64,000 nucleotides of DNA from VRUE01 sp963817905 (lineage in GTDB: Bacteria; Actinomycetota; Thermoleophilia; Solirubrobacterales; 70-9), in the NCBI GenBank assembly GCA_963817905.1, contig CAWFPS010000003.1, forward strand, positions 310,001 to 374,000, in the 5' to 3' direction. Of this stretch, positions 27,254-35,649 are shown piece after piece; position 1 is the first letter of the stretch; each line of letters starts with the position of its first letter. The notes below the pieces were generated by a model, which saw only the letters and a program-made list of their open reading frames with translations, was not told the DNA's origin and ran no database searches. The translations under genes and the position numbers were made by a program.

Positions 27254-27567
27254 CGCAGCTTCAGCGTTTCGCCGGCGATCAGGATCTGCGGGTCGACGGC
27301 GGGATTGAGCGCTTCGATTTCCCGCACCGGAACGCCGGTTTCGTGGGCGATCGAGGTCAGCGTGTCGCCGCTCTGTATTTCGTAGGTGGCGGGGATGTGG
27401 CGCTTGGGCTTGGTCGCGCTGTGAGACGTCTTGCCCTTGTGCCGATGCCCCCCCGAGCTCGAGTCGCCGCCACCGGCATTGCCGAACACGACGAGGACCA
27501 CGACGACCGCGATGACGAGGGCGGTCACCGCGGCGATGCGGGCTGGGGCTGAGGAGCGCTTTTTCAT
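27250..27567 (-). CDS. LysM-domain membrane-anchored protein (105 aa)
   Basis: N-terminal signal anchor (APARIAAVTALVIAVVVVLVVFG), a Gly/Ser/His-rich spacer, then a single LysM: TYEIQSGDTLTSIAHETGV and IEALNPAVDPQILIAGETLK. LysM binds N-acetylglucosamine in peptidoglycan. Coupled to the D,D-carboxypeptidase by a 4-bp overlap, so the two probably act together at the wall. Confidence 0.9.
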   Translation of the reverse strand: MKKRSSAPARIAAVTALVIAVVVVLVVFGNAGGGDSSSGGHRHKGKTSHSATKPKRHIPATYEIQSGDTLTSIAHETGVPVREIEALNPAVDPQILIAGETLKLR

Positions 27568-27624
27568 TGGACGTGACGGGCGATCGGATCGGTGCCGCAG
27601 ATCGTATATACGGTCAAGGCCGCT

Positions 27625-28521
27625 TCACGCGGTCGAAACGTCCCAGACCGCGCGGCGCAGGTCCTCCGCGGCGACTGCCGGGTCCTCGGCAGCCGCGATC
27701 CCCCGCGAGGCGGCGACCAGGGCCCCCGCCGGTCCGGCGGCAAAGGCGGGGCCGAGCAGGTCGGGTCGGCCGCCCTGGGCGCCGACGCCGGGGACGAGGA
27801 AGACCGAACGTGGCATCAGCGAGCGCAGCCTGCCGATGTGCTCCGGCGCCGTGGCTCCAACCACCGCGCCCATCCCGCTCAGCCCCCCCGCGCCGAGCAG
27901 GCGCGGCGAGAGGCCGTCGACGAGTTCGGCGAGGCGCTCGTGCAGCGGTCGCTCGGGCGCCGGCAGGTCCTGGACATCGGCGGCGCCGGGGTTGCTGGTG
28001 CGGACGAGGGCGAAGACTCCGGCTCCCGTCGCGGCAGCGGCCTCGACCAACGGCTCCAGGGCATCGGCGCCGAGCAGCGGATTGACCGTGAAGGCATCGG
28101 CGCCGAGCCCCGCCACCGGCCCCCACGGCGTCGGCGTCTCGCCGACCAGGGCCTGGGCGTAGGCGGCAGCGCTGACCGGCACGTCGCCGCGCTTGCCGTC
28201 GGCGACGACCAGCAAGCCCGCGGCGCGGGCCGCCTCGCAGACCTCGACAAGCGCCCCCCAGCCGGGCGCCCCCAACCGCTCGAAACAGGCGAGCTGGGGC
28301 TTGACCGCAACACAGGCCGGCCCCGCCCGCTCGATCAGCGAGCGGCAGTGCGCCGCAACCGCCGTGGCCGCCTTCTCGGCGGCGGTGACGGCGGAGGCGC
28401 CCGGCTCGGCCCCCGAGAGCTTCGACGGATCGGGGTCGAGGCCGAGGCAGACCTGGCTGCGACGCTTTTGGACGAGCGTCGCAAGCCGGTCCGCAAAGGG
28501 CTCCGTCACAACTGGCTTCAC
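27625..28521 (-). CDS. pyrF: Orotidine 5'-phosphate decarboxylase (actinobacterial/type 2)
   Basis: 298 aa. QVCLGLDPDPSKLS at the N-terminus, VAVKPQLACFERLGAPGW, the catalytic LVVADGKRGDVPVSAAAYA (Lys and Asp of the DxKxxD site), DAFTVNPLLGADAL, and phosphate loop FLVPGVGAQGGRPDLL. Longer than the E. coli type, matching the second OMPdecase subfamily. Last step of UMP synthesis. Sits between HU and LysM genes. Confidence 0.93.
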   Translation of the reverse strand: MKPVVTEPFADRLATLVQKRRSQVCLGLDPDPSKLSGAEPGASAVTAAEKAATAVAAHCRSLIERAGPACVAVKPQLACFERLGAPGWGALVEVCEAARAAGLLVVADGKRGDVPVSAAAYAQALVGETPTPWGPVAGLGADAFTVNPLLGADALEPLVEAAAATGAGVFALVRTSNPGAADVQDLPAPERPLHERLAELVDGLSPRLLGAGGLSGMGAVVGATAPEHIGRLRSLMPRSVFLVPGVGAQGGRPDLLGPAFAAGPAGALVAASRGIAAAEDPAVAAEDLRRAVWDVSTA

Positions 28522-28575
28522 CCAGTTTCGGGCGACGAAGAACCAGGCTGTGACGCGTCCGAAATTGGGCTCGCC

Positions 28576-28854
28576 CTAGCCTTTGACCTTGGACTTCAGC
28601 GCCGAGCCGGCGGAGAAGCGCGGCACCTTGCCGCCCGGGATCGTGATTCGCTCGCCGGTGCGGGGGTTGACGCCCTGGCGCGGACCGCGCTCGGCGACGT
28701 GGAATTTGCCGAAGCCGGTGAAGCTGACTTCGCCGCCGCCGCTCAGCGTCTCGGTGATCGCGTCGAGCACGGAGTCCAGCGCGTCGCTGGCCGCTTTCTT
28801 GCTGCCCAGCCGCTCGTCGCCTGCAAGTTGGTCCAGAAACTCAGCCTTTGTCAC
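28576..28854 (-). CDS. hup: HU-family DNA-binding protein
   Basis: 92 aa from GTG 28854: TKAEFLDQLAGDERLGSKKA, VSFTGFGKFHVAERGPRQG, NPRTGERITIPGGKVPRFSA and GSALKSKVKG. All HU elements are present, including the beta-arm NPRTG and the C-terminal helix. A nucleoid protein that bends DNA. No long basic C-terminal tail, unlike mycobacterial HupB. Confidence 0.95.
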   Translation of the reverse strand: MTKAEFLDQLAGDERLGSKKAASDALDSVLDAITETLSGGGEVSFTGFGKFHVAERGPRQGVNPRTGERITIPGGKVPRFSAGSALKSKVKG

Positions 28855-28932
28855 GTCGAAGCTCCTCAGTCGATGTGTGGTTTGAAATCGGCGGCAATCT
28901 AACAGCGGCAACGGCGTAAAGCCGCTTGGGAC

Positions 28933-30324
28933 TCAGGATCCGGCGACGGTCATCGCCCCGATCAGCAGCGAGGGAGTGCTGACCGAGCCGCCGAAGGGCA
29001 CCCATCTGGGGTCCGCCCCAACGGCCCGCACGGCACGCAGCATCGAGACCAGGTCGCTGGCGATCGTGAACTCGCGCAACGGCTCGGCCAGCTCGCCGCC
29101 GCGGATCGCCCGCCCCGAAGCTCCGACCGAGAAGACGCCGGAGACCGGGTTGACTCCGGAGTGCAGGCCGGCCACGTCGGTGACGAGGACGCCGTCCCCC
29201 GCTTCCCCCAGGAGCTCGGCGAGACCGAGCGTGCCCGGAGCGACGATCAGGTTGGAAGCCGAGACCGAGGGCTGCGATCGGTAGCCGCTGCGGCTGGCGT
29301 TGCCCGTGGAGCGGGCCTCGCCGCGGTGAGCGGTATAGGTGTCGTAGAGGTAGGTGTGGAGTGCTCGCGCCTCGATCAGGGCGGTGCGCCGCCGTGGGAC
29401 GCCCTCCCCGTCGAACGGCGCCGAGGCGAAACCTGCGGGATCGAGACCGTCGTCATGGAGCTCCAGCGCCTCGCCGGCAACCTCCTCCCCGATCCGCCCG
29501 GCGAAGGGGGAGCGCCCGCGCTGGACGGCGCCGGCGCCGAGGCCGCTGCCGATCAGGGCGACGAAGCTGGCCGCGACCGTCGGGTCGAGGACGACCGGGC
29601 AGGAACGCGACCTGGGCTTGACCGCGCCGATCGTCGCCGCTGCCCGCTCGGCCCCCTCGCGCCCGATCGCGGCGGGGTCCAGCGCCGCCGGGCCGCGGCC
29701 GAGGCCAAAGCCGAGCCCGGTCTCGCGTCCGCCCTCCCCCGCAGCCAGGGCCTGCACGTATCCGTAACAGCTGGAGCTCGAGTACTCGCCCTCGATGCCG
29801 GTCGAGGTGGCGACCGCCACCCGCTCGGAGGAATCGGCGTAGACGGCCTGCTCGACCCCGGCGATCCGCGGGTCCGCCGCCAGCGCCGCCTGCTCGATCT
29901 CAAGCGTGAGATCGGCAAGCTTGGCGATCGGCCACTCGCCGAGCGCCGGATCGCACAGAACCAGCTCGGCAGCAGATTCCGGTGCGCTTTTTCCGGTCAT
30001 ATCGGGGATAAGGCGCACCGGAACGTCGGACGGGGCCGGCGGGGCGGCGAACTCGTCCTCGTCGGCCACGCGCGCGGCCTCGACCGCCCTGCCGGCCAGC
30101 TCCGCGAGACCCGTTGCGGAGAGGTCGGTGCCGTAGGCATAGCCAACCTGGTGGCCGATCCAGGTGCGCAGGCCGACGCCACGCTGGGTTGCCGCGGTGA
30201 GGCTCTCGATCTCGCCGCCGTGAGCACGCACCTCGCGGCCGCTGTCCTCGGCCGCGTAAGCCTCGGCATCGCCGGCCCCAGCGGCCAGCGCCGCCTCGAT
30301 CGCCCCCCGCGCCGCCGCGATCAA
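28933..30324 (-). CDS. tldE: TldD/PmbA family protein, TldE-like subunit
   Basis: 463 aa. GIEGEYSSSSCYGYVQALAA, CPVVLDPTVAASFVALIGSG, RRRTALIEARALHTYLYDTY and VNPVSGVFSVGASGRAIRGG match PmbA/TldE. The zinc motif of TldD is absent, as expected for the non-catalytic partner. TldD/TldE heterodimers unfold and cleave peptides, including modified peptides such as microcin B17. Palindrome B1 (29977-30023) is inserted in frame after ADEDEFAAPPAP, encoding RLIPDMTGKSAP. Overlaps the tldD stop. Confidence 0.9.
   Translation of the reverse strand: MIAAARGAIEAALAAGAGDAEAYAAEDSGREVRAHGGEIESLTAATQRGVGLRTWIGHQVGYAYGTDLSATGLAELAGRAVEAARVADEDEFAAPPAPSDVPVRLIPDMTGKSAPESAAELVLCDPALGEWPIAKLADLTLEIEQAALAADPRIAGVEQAVYADSSERVAVATSTGIEGEYSSSSCYGYVQALAAGEGGRETGLGFGLGRGPAALDPAAIGREGAERAAATIGAVKPRSRSCPVVLDPTVAASFVALIGSGLGAGAVQRGRSPFAGRIGEEVAGEALELHDDGLDPAGFASAPFDGEGVPRRRTALIEARALHTYLYDTYTAHRGEARSTGNASRSGYRSQPSVSASNLIVAPGTLGLAELLGEAGDGVLVTDVAGLHSGVNPVSGVFSVGASGRAIRGGELAEPLREFTIASDLVSMLRAVRAVGADPRWVPFGGSVSTPSLLIGAMTVAGS
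29977..30023. repeat. Palindromic repeat family B, copy 1, in frame in tldE
   Basis: Arms TTCCGGTGCGC and GCGCACCGGAA, interior TTTTTCCGG and GGGGATAAG. Same plan as 41915-41959 and 31938-31986. Inserted in a surface loop without breaking the frame. Confidence 0.75.
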
Positions 30325-31706
30325 ACCTCTGTCCCCCCCACCGTCATCGCGCCGATGCGGACGTGGCCCTGGCCGGTGCCGACCGGCACTTTCTGGCCCG
30401 CCTTGCCGCAGACGCCCGTCTTCATCTCGAAGTCGTTGCCGACCGCGTCGATCGCCGCCAGTGCCTCGAGGCAGTTGCCGATCAAGGTCGCGCCGCGGCA
30501 GGGACGGGTCACCCGGCCGCCCTCAATCAGGTAGCCCTCGGAGACGCCGAAGACGAAATCGCCGGTGGCGGGATCGACCTGGCCGCCGGCGAAGGAGACG
30601 GCGTAGAAGCCGCGCTCGACCTCGGCGATGATCTGCTCCGGCTCGGCCTCTCCGGGCGCGATGTATGTGTTCGTCATCCGCGGCACCGGCAGGTGGCGGA
30701 AGCTCTCGCGGCGGCCGTTGCCGGTCGAGGCGACGCCTTCGCGGCGTGCCGTTACGCCGTCGTAGAGGAAGGAGGTGAGGCGCCCCTCCTCGATCACCCG
30801 CGTCTTCTGGGTCGGGACGCCCTCGTCGTCGATCCCGTCGCTGCCCCACTCGCCCGGGAGGCGGCCGTCGTCATAGGCGGTCAACAGCGGCTGGGCCACC
30901 TGCTCGCCGAGCTTGCCGGTGTAGACGCTGGCGCCCTTCTGGATGTGGTCGGCCTCGAGCCCGTGGCCGGTCATCTCGTGGAAGAGGACGCCGCCGAAGC
31001 CGCCGCCGACCACCACCGGCATCGATCCGGCCGGCGCCGGGCCGGCGTCGAGCAGGGTCATTGCCTTGCGAGCCGCAGCGGCGGCGATCGAGCCGGGGTC
31101 GTGGTCGAAGAGCTCGAATCCGCGGTGGCCGCCGAGCGTCTCGGCACCGGTCTCGACCAGCTCGCCGCGGCGTGCCACGGCCTGGGCGCCGATCCGAACG
31201 CGGGTGCGGTCGTCGCCGCTGAAGAGCCCCTCGGAGTTGGCGACGCCGACCTCGCGGCGGACCTCGGCATAGGAGGCCATGAACTGGGCGATCTCCTCAC
31301 CGGCCCCGCGCCCGCGCTCGTCGAGCTCGCGCAGCAGCGCCGCCTTGCGCTCGGCGGCGACGCCGGCCGGGGCAACCTCGATCGGCTGCGGATTACTGGC
31401 GAACGCGCCCAGCGCTCGCGGCTCGGCGCGCTCGGCGCGCAGTGCCGCCGCCGCCTCGGCCGCGGCCCGCTCGAGGTCATCGGAGTCGAGCCCGTCGACG
31501 TGGGAGAAGTAGGTCGTTCCGCCGCTGGTCACCCGCACCCCGGCACCCTCGCCGGCACCCGACTGCACAGATTCGATCCGCGACTCGTCGATCGCCATCG
31601 TCAGCCCGGCGCTGCGTTCGGCAAAGACCTCGGCGAACTCGCCGCCGTTGGCCAGCGCCCGGGAGAGGACGCGCTCGGCGACCTCTGGATCGAGCGGACC
31701 GCTCAC
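30321..31706 (-). CDS. tldD: TldD metalloprotease subunit
   Basis: 461 aa. Zinc site FGGVLFHEMTGHGLEADHI (HExxxH), MPVVVGGGFGGV before it, VRIGAQAVARRGELVETG, GDFVFGVSEGYLIEGGRVT, GATLIGNCLEALAAIDAVG and the C-terminal CGKAGQKVPVGTGQGHVRI, the full TldD set. Active subunit of the TldD/E protease. Its start overlaps the 75-aa gene stop and its stop overlaps tldE, giving a three-gene operon. TldD/E often mature or degrade ribosomal peptides, so a link with the PqqD module is possible but they are 20 kb apart. Confidence 0.94.
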   Translation of the reverse strand: MSGPLDPEVAERVLSRALANGGEFAEVFAERSAGLTMAIDESRIESVQSGAGEGAGVRVTSGGTTYFSHVDGLDSDDLERAAAEAAAALRAERAEPRALGAFASNPQPIEVAPAGVAAERKAALLRELDERGRGAGEEIAQFMASYAEVRREVGVANSEGLFSGDDRTRVRIGAQAVARRGELVETGAETLGGHRGFELFDHDPGSIAAAAARKAMTLLDAGPAPAGSMPVVVGGGFGGVLFHEMTGHGLEADHIQKGASVYTGKLGEQVAQPLLTAYDDGRLPGEWGSDGIDDEGVPTQKTRVIEEGRLTSFLYDGVTARREGVASTGNGRRESFRHLPVPRMTNTYIAPGEAEPEQIIAEVERGFYAVSFAGGQVDPATGDFVFGVSEGYLIEGGRVTRPCRGATLIGNCLEALAAIDAVGNDFEMKTGVCGKAGQKVPVGTGQGHVRIGAMTVGGTEV

Positions 31707-31930
31707 GGCTTCGGCCGCTTCCCGGCGACCTCGATCAGGCGGCCGGCGGCGACGAAGAGCTCGCCGCCGGAGCGCGAGTCGGCGGCCTGGTCGCTGGCCC
31801 GGCCCTCCGGGTAGTAGAGCCGCGCGAAGGGCTGGCGGGAGACGCGGCGCCGGCGCATGTAGGCGGCCGCCTCATCGGCGTAGCCGGAGACGCGGTCGAG
31901 CAGGATGCGGTGCGGCTTAGGCGGGCTCAA
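31703..31930 (-). CDS. Small conserved-looking protein upstream of tldD (75 aa)
   Basis: MSPPKPHRILLDRVSGYADE and AAAYMRRRRVSRQPFARLYY, ending GELFVAAGRLIEVAGKRPKP. Arg/Tyr-rich, no membrane segment, no known domain. Translationally coupled to tldD by 4 bp. Could be a regulator or substrate-linked factor for TldD/E; no evidence beyond position. Confidence 0.6.
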   Translation of the reverse strand: MSPPKPHRILLDRVSGYADEAAAYMRRRRVSRQPFARLYYPEGRASDQAADSRSGGELFVAAGRLIEVAGKRPKP

Positions 31931-31937
31931 AACTCAC

Positions 31938-31986
31938 GCTCCGCTGTTCATTTGCTGCGCATATCGGGGAAAAGGCACAGCGGAGC
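31938..31986. repeat. Palindromic repeat family B, copy 3, intergenic
   Basis: Arms GCTCCGCTGT and ACAGCGGAGC; interior ATATCGGGGAAAAGGC shared with copy 2 (41915). It fills the whole gap between the roadblock-like gene stop and the 75-aa gene start. Confidence 0.7.
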
Positions 31987-31987
31987 A

Positions 31988-32359
31988 TCATCGGCCATCG
32001 CCTCCTTCGGCGAGGTCACGCAGCACCGCCCGCATGTCGAAGAAGAGCAGCGAGGCGAGGGCGAAGCGGTCGGTTACGGCGATCGCGGCGAGCCCGGCGT
32101 GGCGGACGGCGAAGACCTCGCCCTGCTCGGTGGCGATGTGGACCTGCTCAACCGGCTCCTCGCCGGCACTGTCGGCAATCGCGAGCAGAGTCGTGGCGTC
32201 CTCGCTCCAGCGCCCGGGGCTGTCGCTGGCGGCGAGCACGGCGCCCCCGGAATCGAGAATCGCGCCGCCGCGCAGATCGGGTGACATCTCGGTCAGGTAG
32301 GCCAGCGCGCTCGCCGCCGCACCCCCGGAAACCGCCTCGCTCGTCTCACCGTCGGGCAT
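31988..32359 (-). CDS. Roadblock/LC7-like small protein (123 aa)
   Basis: From ATG 32359. GGAILDSGGAVLAASDSPGR, TTLLAIADSAGEEPVEQVHI, GEVFAVRHAGLAAIAVTDRF and FDMRAVLRDLA fit the alternating alpha/beta pattern of roadblock/LC7 proteins, which in bacteria pair with small GTPases (MglB-like). No GTPase is adjacent here. Assigned from secondary-structure pattern only. Confidence 0.55.
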   Translation of the reverse strand: MPDGETSEAVSGGAAASALAYLTEMSPDLRGGAILDSGGAVLAASDSPGRWSEDATTLLAIADSAGEEPVEQVHIATEQGEVFAVRHAGLAAIAVTDRFALASLLFFDMRAVLRDLAEGGDGR

Positions 32360-32379
32360 CTCGGCCAAAATAGCGCCCC

Positions 32380-32529
32380 GTGTCCCTGGCCCGAGCCTCC
32401 TGGATCATCGTCGTCTCGATCTGCGCGATCGCCGCGGTCGCCTTCGCGCTCAGCGACTACACCGGCTACGCGATCACAGTCACGGCCGTCGGCCTGGCCG
32501 CCGCGGTCAACCTCTTGCCCAATCCGTAG
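32380..32529 (+). CDS. Very small membrane protein (49 aa)
   Basis: GTG 32380 to TAG 32529. SLARASWIIVVSICAIAAVA, then FALSDYTGYAITVTAVGLAA and AVNLLPNP: two hydrophobic helices joined by a short polar turn. The start is only 20 bp from the divergent roadblock-like start, leaving little room for two promoters, which weakens the call. Below the usual length cutoff. Function unknown. Confidence 0.5.
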   Translation: MSLARASWIIVVSICAIAAVAFALSDYTGYAITVTAVGLAAAVNLLPNP

Positions 32530-32546
32530 GTCCCGCCGGCCGGAGC

Positions 32547-32697
32547 GGGACGCGCCCAGTCGCCCTCCAGTCGAATTGATGTCGCACGCGCCTGCGGCGC
32601 TTAGCGACAATCGAGGAGCGCGGCTGCGCCGCGCCTAGAGACACGAGTGCAGCGGCCGCTTCGCGACATTCGCCTGGAGGGCGACTGGGCGCGTCCC
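32547..32697. repeat. Long inverted-repeat element H (24-bp perfect arms)
   Basis: Arms 32547-32570 and 32674-32697 (start GGGACGCGCCCAGTCGCC) enclose about 100 bases with three further GC-rich hairpins (TGTCGC...GCGACA; GCGCGGCTGCGCCGCGC; GCGGCCGC). No ORF with coding character. Together with flanks it occupies 32530-32813; nothing else is seen there. Confidence 0.75.
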
Positions 32698-32813
32698 ACA
32701 ACAGCCGTCGAAACCCCAAAGCTGAAACTGCCACCGAGACAGACCGCCCAGGCACAGCAACGAGGGTGCGTTATGCCGCGGGCCAAGCTCGATCGGCGGA
32801 GTGAATTGACGAG

Positions 32814-33725
32814 TCAGCCCGCGCGGAAGGGGCCTGATCTGGCTCGCTCCGGATCGCGCAGGGAGGTCTCCGGCTCGACGTGGATCAGCACCTCGGCGTG
32901 CGGGATCGTTGCCTCTATCGAGTCGCGCATCGCGTGGGCGAGCTCGTGGGCCAGCTCGAGGCTCGTCCCGGAGCGGTACTGGACGTGGAGGTCGATGTAG
33001 CGGCGGCTGCCGGCACGACGGGCTCGCAGCTTGTGGTAGCCGGCGACCTCCGGGGTGCGGGCGGCGGCGATCGCCGCCTCGATCCGGTCCATCTCCTCAC
33101 CCGGCAGCGCTTCGTCGACCAGCACCCCGGAAGAGCGCCTGACGATGCGGATGCCGGCCGAGACGATCGCCCCGGCGACGATCAGTGCCGTGATCGAGTC
33201 GAAGGCGGCGTTGCCGGTGACCTGGACGATCGCCAGCCCGACCAGCACCCCGGCCGAGGTGAGCGCGTCGGTGCGCAGGTGGGCAGCGTCGCCTTCCAGG
33301 GCCGGCGATTCGTGCAGCTTCGCCTGCCGCGAGAGGACTGTGGAGACGACCAGGTTGGCCAGCACCGAGAAGGCCATCACGGCGATGCCGACGCCGAGCG
33401 TTTCGACGCTGGCGCCGGCGACCAGCCGGTGGGTCGCCTCGTAGACGACGATCGCCGCGCCGAGCAGGATCAGCAGGCCCTCGATCGTCGCCGCCAGGCT
33501 CTCGACCTTCTCGTGGCCGTAGGGATGGCCGGCGTCGGCCGGCTCGTCGGCCTTGCGCACCGAGACGAAGGCGACGACCGAGGCGACCAGGTCGATCAGC
33601 GAGTGAACGGCCTCGGTGAGGATCGCGATCGAGCCGGTGATCGCCGCCGCCGCCAGCTTGATCGCGATCAGCAGTGCGTTGGAGGCGATCGAGAGCGCCG
33701 CAGCGCCGCTCTTGGTGCGGATCAT
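32814..33725 (-). CDS. Cation diffusion facilitator (CDF) family transporter
   Basis: 303 aa from ATG 33725. Six transmembrane helices; metal site in ILTEAVHSLIDLVASVVAF and LEGDAAHLRTDALTSAGVLV (HxxxD pairs of CDF helices II and V), HPYGHEKVESLAATIEGLL, and a cytosolic C-terminal metal-binding domain (GSRRYIDLHVQY, HAMRDSIEATIPHAEVLIHV). Exports Zn2+, Fe2+, Co2+ or similar by proton antiport. Start overlaps the rdgB stop. Confidence 0.94.
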   Translation of the reverse strand: MIRTKSGAAALSIASNALLIAIKLAAAAITGSIAILTEAVHSLIDLVASVVAFVSVRKADEPADAGHPYGHEKVESLAATIEGLLILLGAAIVVYEATHRLVAGASVETLGVGIAVMAFSVLANLVVSTVLSRQAKLHESPALEGDAAHLRTDALTSAGVLVGLAIVQVTGNAAFDSITALIVAGAIVSAGIRIVRRSSGVLVDEALPGEEMDRIEAAIAAARTPEVAGYHKLRARRAGSRRYIDLHVQYRSGTSLELAHELAHAMRDSIEATIPHAEVLIHVEPETSLRDPERARSGPFRAG

Positions 33726-34318
33726 CGTGCCGGTGAGGTCGTCCCGGCGCCGCTCAAGTGGGCGGCCAGCGCCCGCGCGGCGTGGCCGCGGTGGCTGATC
33801 TCGTTCTTCTCGGCCTGGCTCAGCTCCGACATCGTGCGCCCGTCCTCGGGCCCGGTCTCGTCGGGGACGAAGGCCGGGTCGTAGCCGAATCCGCCCTCGC
33901 CCCGGGGGCGCTCGATGAGAACGCCCTCGCAACGGGCCTCGAAGACCCGCTCGGAGCCGTCAGCCTCGACCAGGGCCAGCGCGCAGTGGTAGGCGGCGCG
34001 GCGCTCATCGCCCGCCGCCACCTCATCCAACAGCTTGGCCAGGTTCTCCTCGTCGCTGGCCCCCGGGCCCCCGTAGCGGGCGGAGTGGATCCCGGGGCGG
34101 CCGCCGAGGCCGACGGCCTCGATGCCCGAGTCGTCGCCGATCGCCGCTTCGCCGCTGGCGGCGTGGGCGGTGCGGGCCTTCTCGCGGGCGATCGCGGCGA
34201 AGGACTCGCCCTCCTCCGGCGGCAATTCGAGCCCCTCGGGCAGCGGCTTCAGGTCCAAGTCGGGAAGCAATTCGCGCATCTCGCGCAGCTTGTGCTTGTT
34301 CGCGGTGGCGAAAATCAA
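33722..34318 (-). CDS. rdgB: Non-canonical purine NTP pyrophosphatase (RdgB/HAM1)
   Basis: 198 aa. MIFATANKHKLREMRELLPD (start motif TxNxxK), AIGDDSGIEAVGLGGRPGIH (DSG metal site), SARYGGPGASDEEN, RPRGEGGFGYDPAFVPDETG and MSELSQAEKNEISHRGHAAR. Hydrolyses dITP/XTP to keep them out of DNA and RNA. 6 bp from rph, the classic rph-rdgB pair. Confidence 0.95.
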   Translation of the reverse strand: MIFATANKHKLREMRELLPDLDLKPLPEGLELPPEEGESFAAIAREKARTAHAASGEAAIGDDSGIEAVGLGGRPGIHSARYGGPGASDEENLAKLLDEVAAGDERRAAYHCALALVEADGSERVFEARCEGVLIERPRGEGGFGYDPAFVPDETGPEDGRTMSELSQAEKNEISHRGHAARALAAHLSGAGTTSPAR

Positions 34319-34324
34319 TGGCTG

Positions 34325-35053
34325 CTAGTCCCCGCCGGTTACCCGCTCCTGCACCCCGCGCAAGCGGGAGATGCCCATCTCGGCCAGGCCCAGCAGCTCG
34401 TCCAGGGAGGCGCGGGAGAGCGGCGTCCGCTCGGCCGTCGCCTGCACCTCGACCAGGCCGCCCTCACCGGTCATCACGACGTTCGCGTCGACCTCGGCGT
34501 TGGAGTCCTCGCCGTAGTCGAGGTCGCAGAGCGCCCGCCCGTTGACCATTCCGACGCTGACCGCGGCGACCGAGCCGGTCAGCGGCATCGTCTCCAACTC
34601 TCCCTTGTCGAGAAGCTTCTGCAGCGCAAGGCGCAGGGCGACATACCCGCCGGTGATCGCCGCGCAGCGAGTGCCGCCGTCCGCCTGCAGGACATCGCAG
34701 TCGACGTAGACGCTGCGCTCGCCCAGTGCCTTGGGGTCGAGAACGACCCGCAGCGAGCGGCCGATCAGGCGCTGGATCTCCACCCCCCGCCCGTCCTGCT
34801 TGCCCTTGGCGATGTCTCGCACCTTGCGGTCGCCCGTCGAGGCCGGCAGCATCGCGTACTCGGCCGTGACCCAACCCTTGCCGCGGCCCTGCATCCAGCG
34901 CGGCACCGAGGTGCTGATCGAGGCCGTGCAGATCACCCTGGTGCGACCCAGGGTGATCAGCGCTGAGCCGTCGGCGGTGTCGACGTAGCCGGCGTCGATC
35001 GAGACCGGTCGAATATCGGCAGGGGCGCGGTCGTAGCTGCGAGAGGCTGGCAT
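34325..35053 (-). CDS. rph: Ribonuclease PH
   Basis: 242 aa. SALITLGRTRVICTASISTS, WVTAEYAMLPASTGDRKVRD, GRGVEIQRLIGRSLRVVLD, VYVDCDVLQADGGTRCAAIT (catalytic Asp region) and ALCDLDYGEDSNAEVDANVV with the second Asp. Phosphorolytic 3'-5' exoribonuclease that trims tRNA ends. Full length. Confidence 0.96.
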   Translation of the reverse strand: MPASRSYDRAPADIRPVSIDAGYVDTADGSALITLGRTRVICTASISTSVPRWMQGRGKGWVTAEYAMLPASTGDRKVRDIAKGKQDGRGVEIQRLIGRSLRVVLDPKALGERSVYVDCDVLQADGGTRCAAITGGYVALRLALQKLLDKGELETMPLTGSVAAVSVGMVNGRALCDLDYGEDSNAEVDANVVMTGEGGLVEVQATAERTPLSRASLDELLGLAEMGISRLRGVQERVTGGD

Positions 35054-35101
35054 GCCGCGAGTCTAAGTCAGCGGCGCCGCTCGAATCGGGCCGCCAGACG
35101 C

Positions 35102-35131
35102 GGAAGGGCCGCGAACAATCGCGGCCCTTCC
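35102..35131. terminator. Perfect 13-bp hairpin between vapC-like gene and rph
   Basis: GGAAGGGCCGCGA, loop ACAA, TCGCGGCCCTTCC. No U-run on either strand, so either an actinobacterial-style I-shaped terminator for the toxin operon or another dispersed palindrome. Confidence 0.45.
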
Positions 35132-35241
35132 TCCCACTGGGGTGGCCCATCGGCGCCTGAGGGTGACCGTTGCCGGCCGTGGCGCCTCTCGAGCCTGACC
35201 AAAGCATAGGCGGGTACTGCCCGAGCAGTCAATAAGAATTG

Positions 35242-35649
35242 TTACGGTATGATTTGTAGTCCTCGCTGCGCGAAGTGAGCGTCGAGGGCAAATGCCTCGC
35301 CCTCTCCGTCGCGCTCAAGCAGGGCGAAGGACGTGGCATCGACGTAGCTCCAGCGCTTGTCCTCATGCTGTTCGAGGATCTCCCAGGCCCGTTCCTCGGT
35401 CGGCCGGTCGAGATGGACGAGGTCGATCGCGCTGCCGGCGCGGAACCGCCGCCCCCACTCGATCGCTTCGCCGCGCCCGACCCGCACCATCAGCGCCGTG
35501 TAGGTCTCGGCGAAGACATAGTTGGAGGTGAAGAGCGCGACCCCGTCGGAGATCAGGCCGGCGAGCGCCTTGCGCGCCCGCTCGTGCTCGGCCTCCGAGG
35601 AGTTGCGCAGGGCGACGAAGGCACTGGTGTCGACGAATACTGACCTCAT
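35242..35649 (-). CDS. PIN-domain ribonuclease toxin (VapC-like)
   Basis: 135 aa. SVFVDTSAFVALRNSSEAEH (first Asp), YVFAETYTALMVRVGRG (Glu), IVHLD-like DLVHLDRPTEERAWEIL, and WSYVDATSFALLERDGEGEA (Asp), FALDAHFAQRG (last Asp): the full acidic PIN site. Probably cleaves tRNA or rRNA when free of antitoxin. ATG overlaps the antitoxin stop (ATGA). Confidence 0.88.
   Translation of the reverse strand: MRSVFVDTSAFVALRNSSEAEHERARKALAGLISDGVALFTSNYVFAETYTALMVRVGRGEAIEWGRRFRAGSAIDLVHLDRPTEERAWEILEQHEDKRWSYVDATSFALLERDGEGEAFALDAHFAQRGLQIIP

Noticed and set aside
28500..28575. Inverted repeat CCCAGTTTCGG / CCGAAATTGGG at the pyrF start as another mobile palindrome
   Set aside because: Arms are short and imperfect and no second copy was seen; it could be a weak terminator after the HU gene.
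30321..31930. TldD/TldE as the dedicated protease of the PqqD module
   Set aside because: They are 20 kb away in a separate operon, and TldD/E pairs are common housekeeping genes; no sequence link was found.
35132..35241. Possible tRNA in the rph upstream gap
   Set aside because: There are GC-rich stems, but no TTCRA T-loop, anticodon arm or 7-bp acceptor stem could be assembled.
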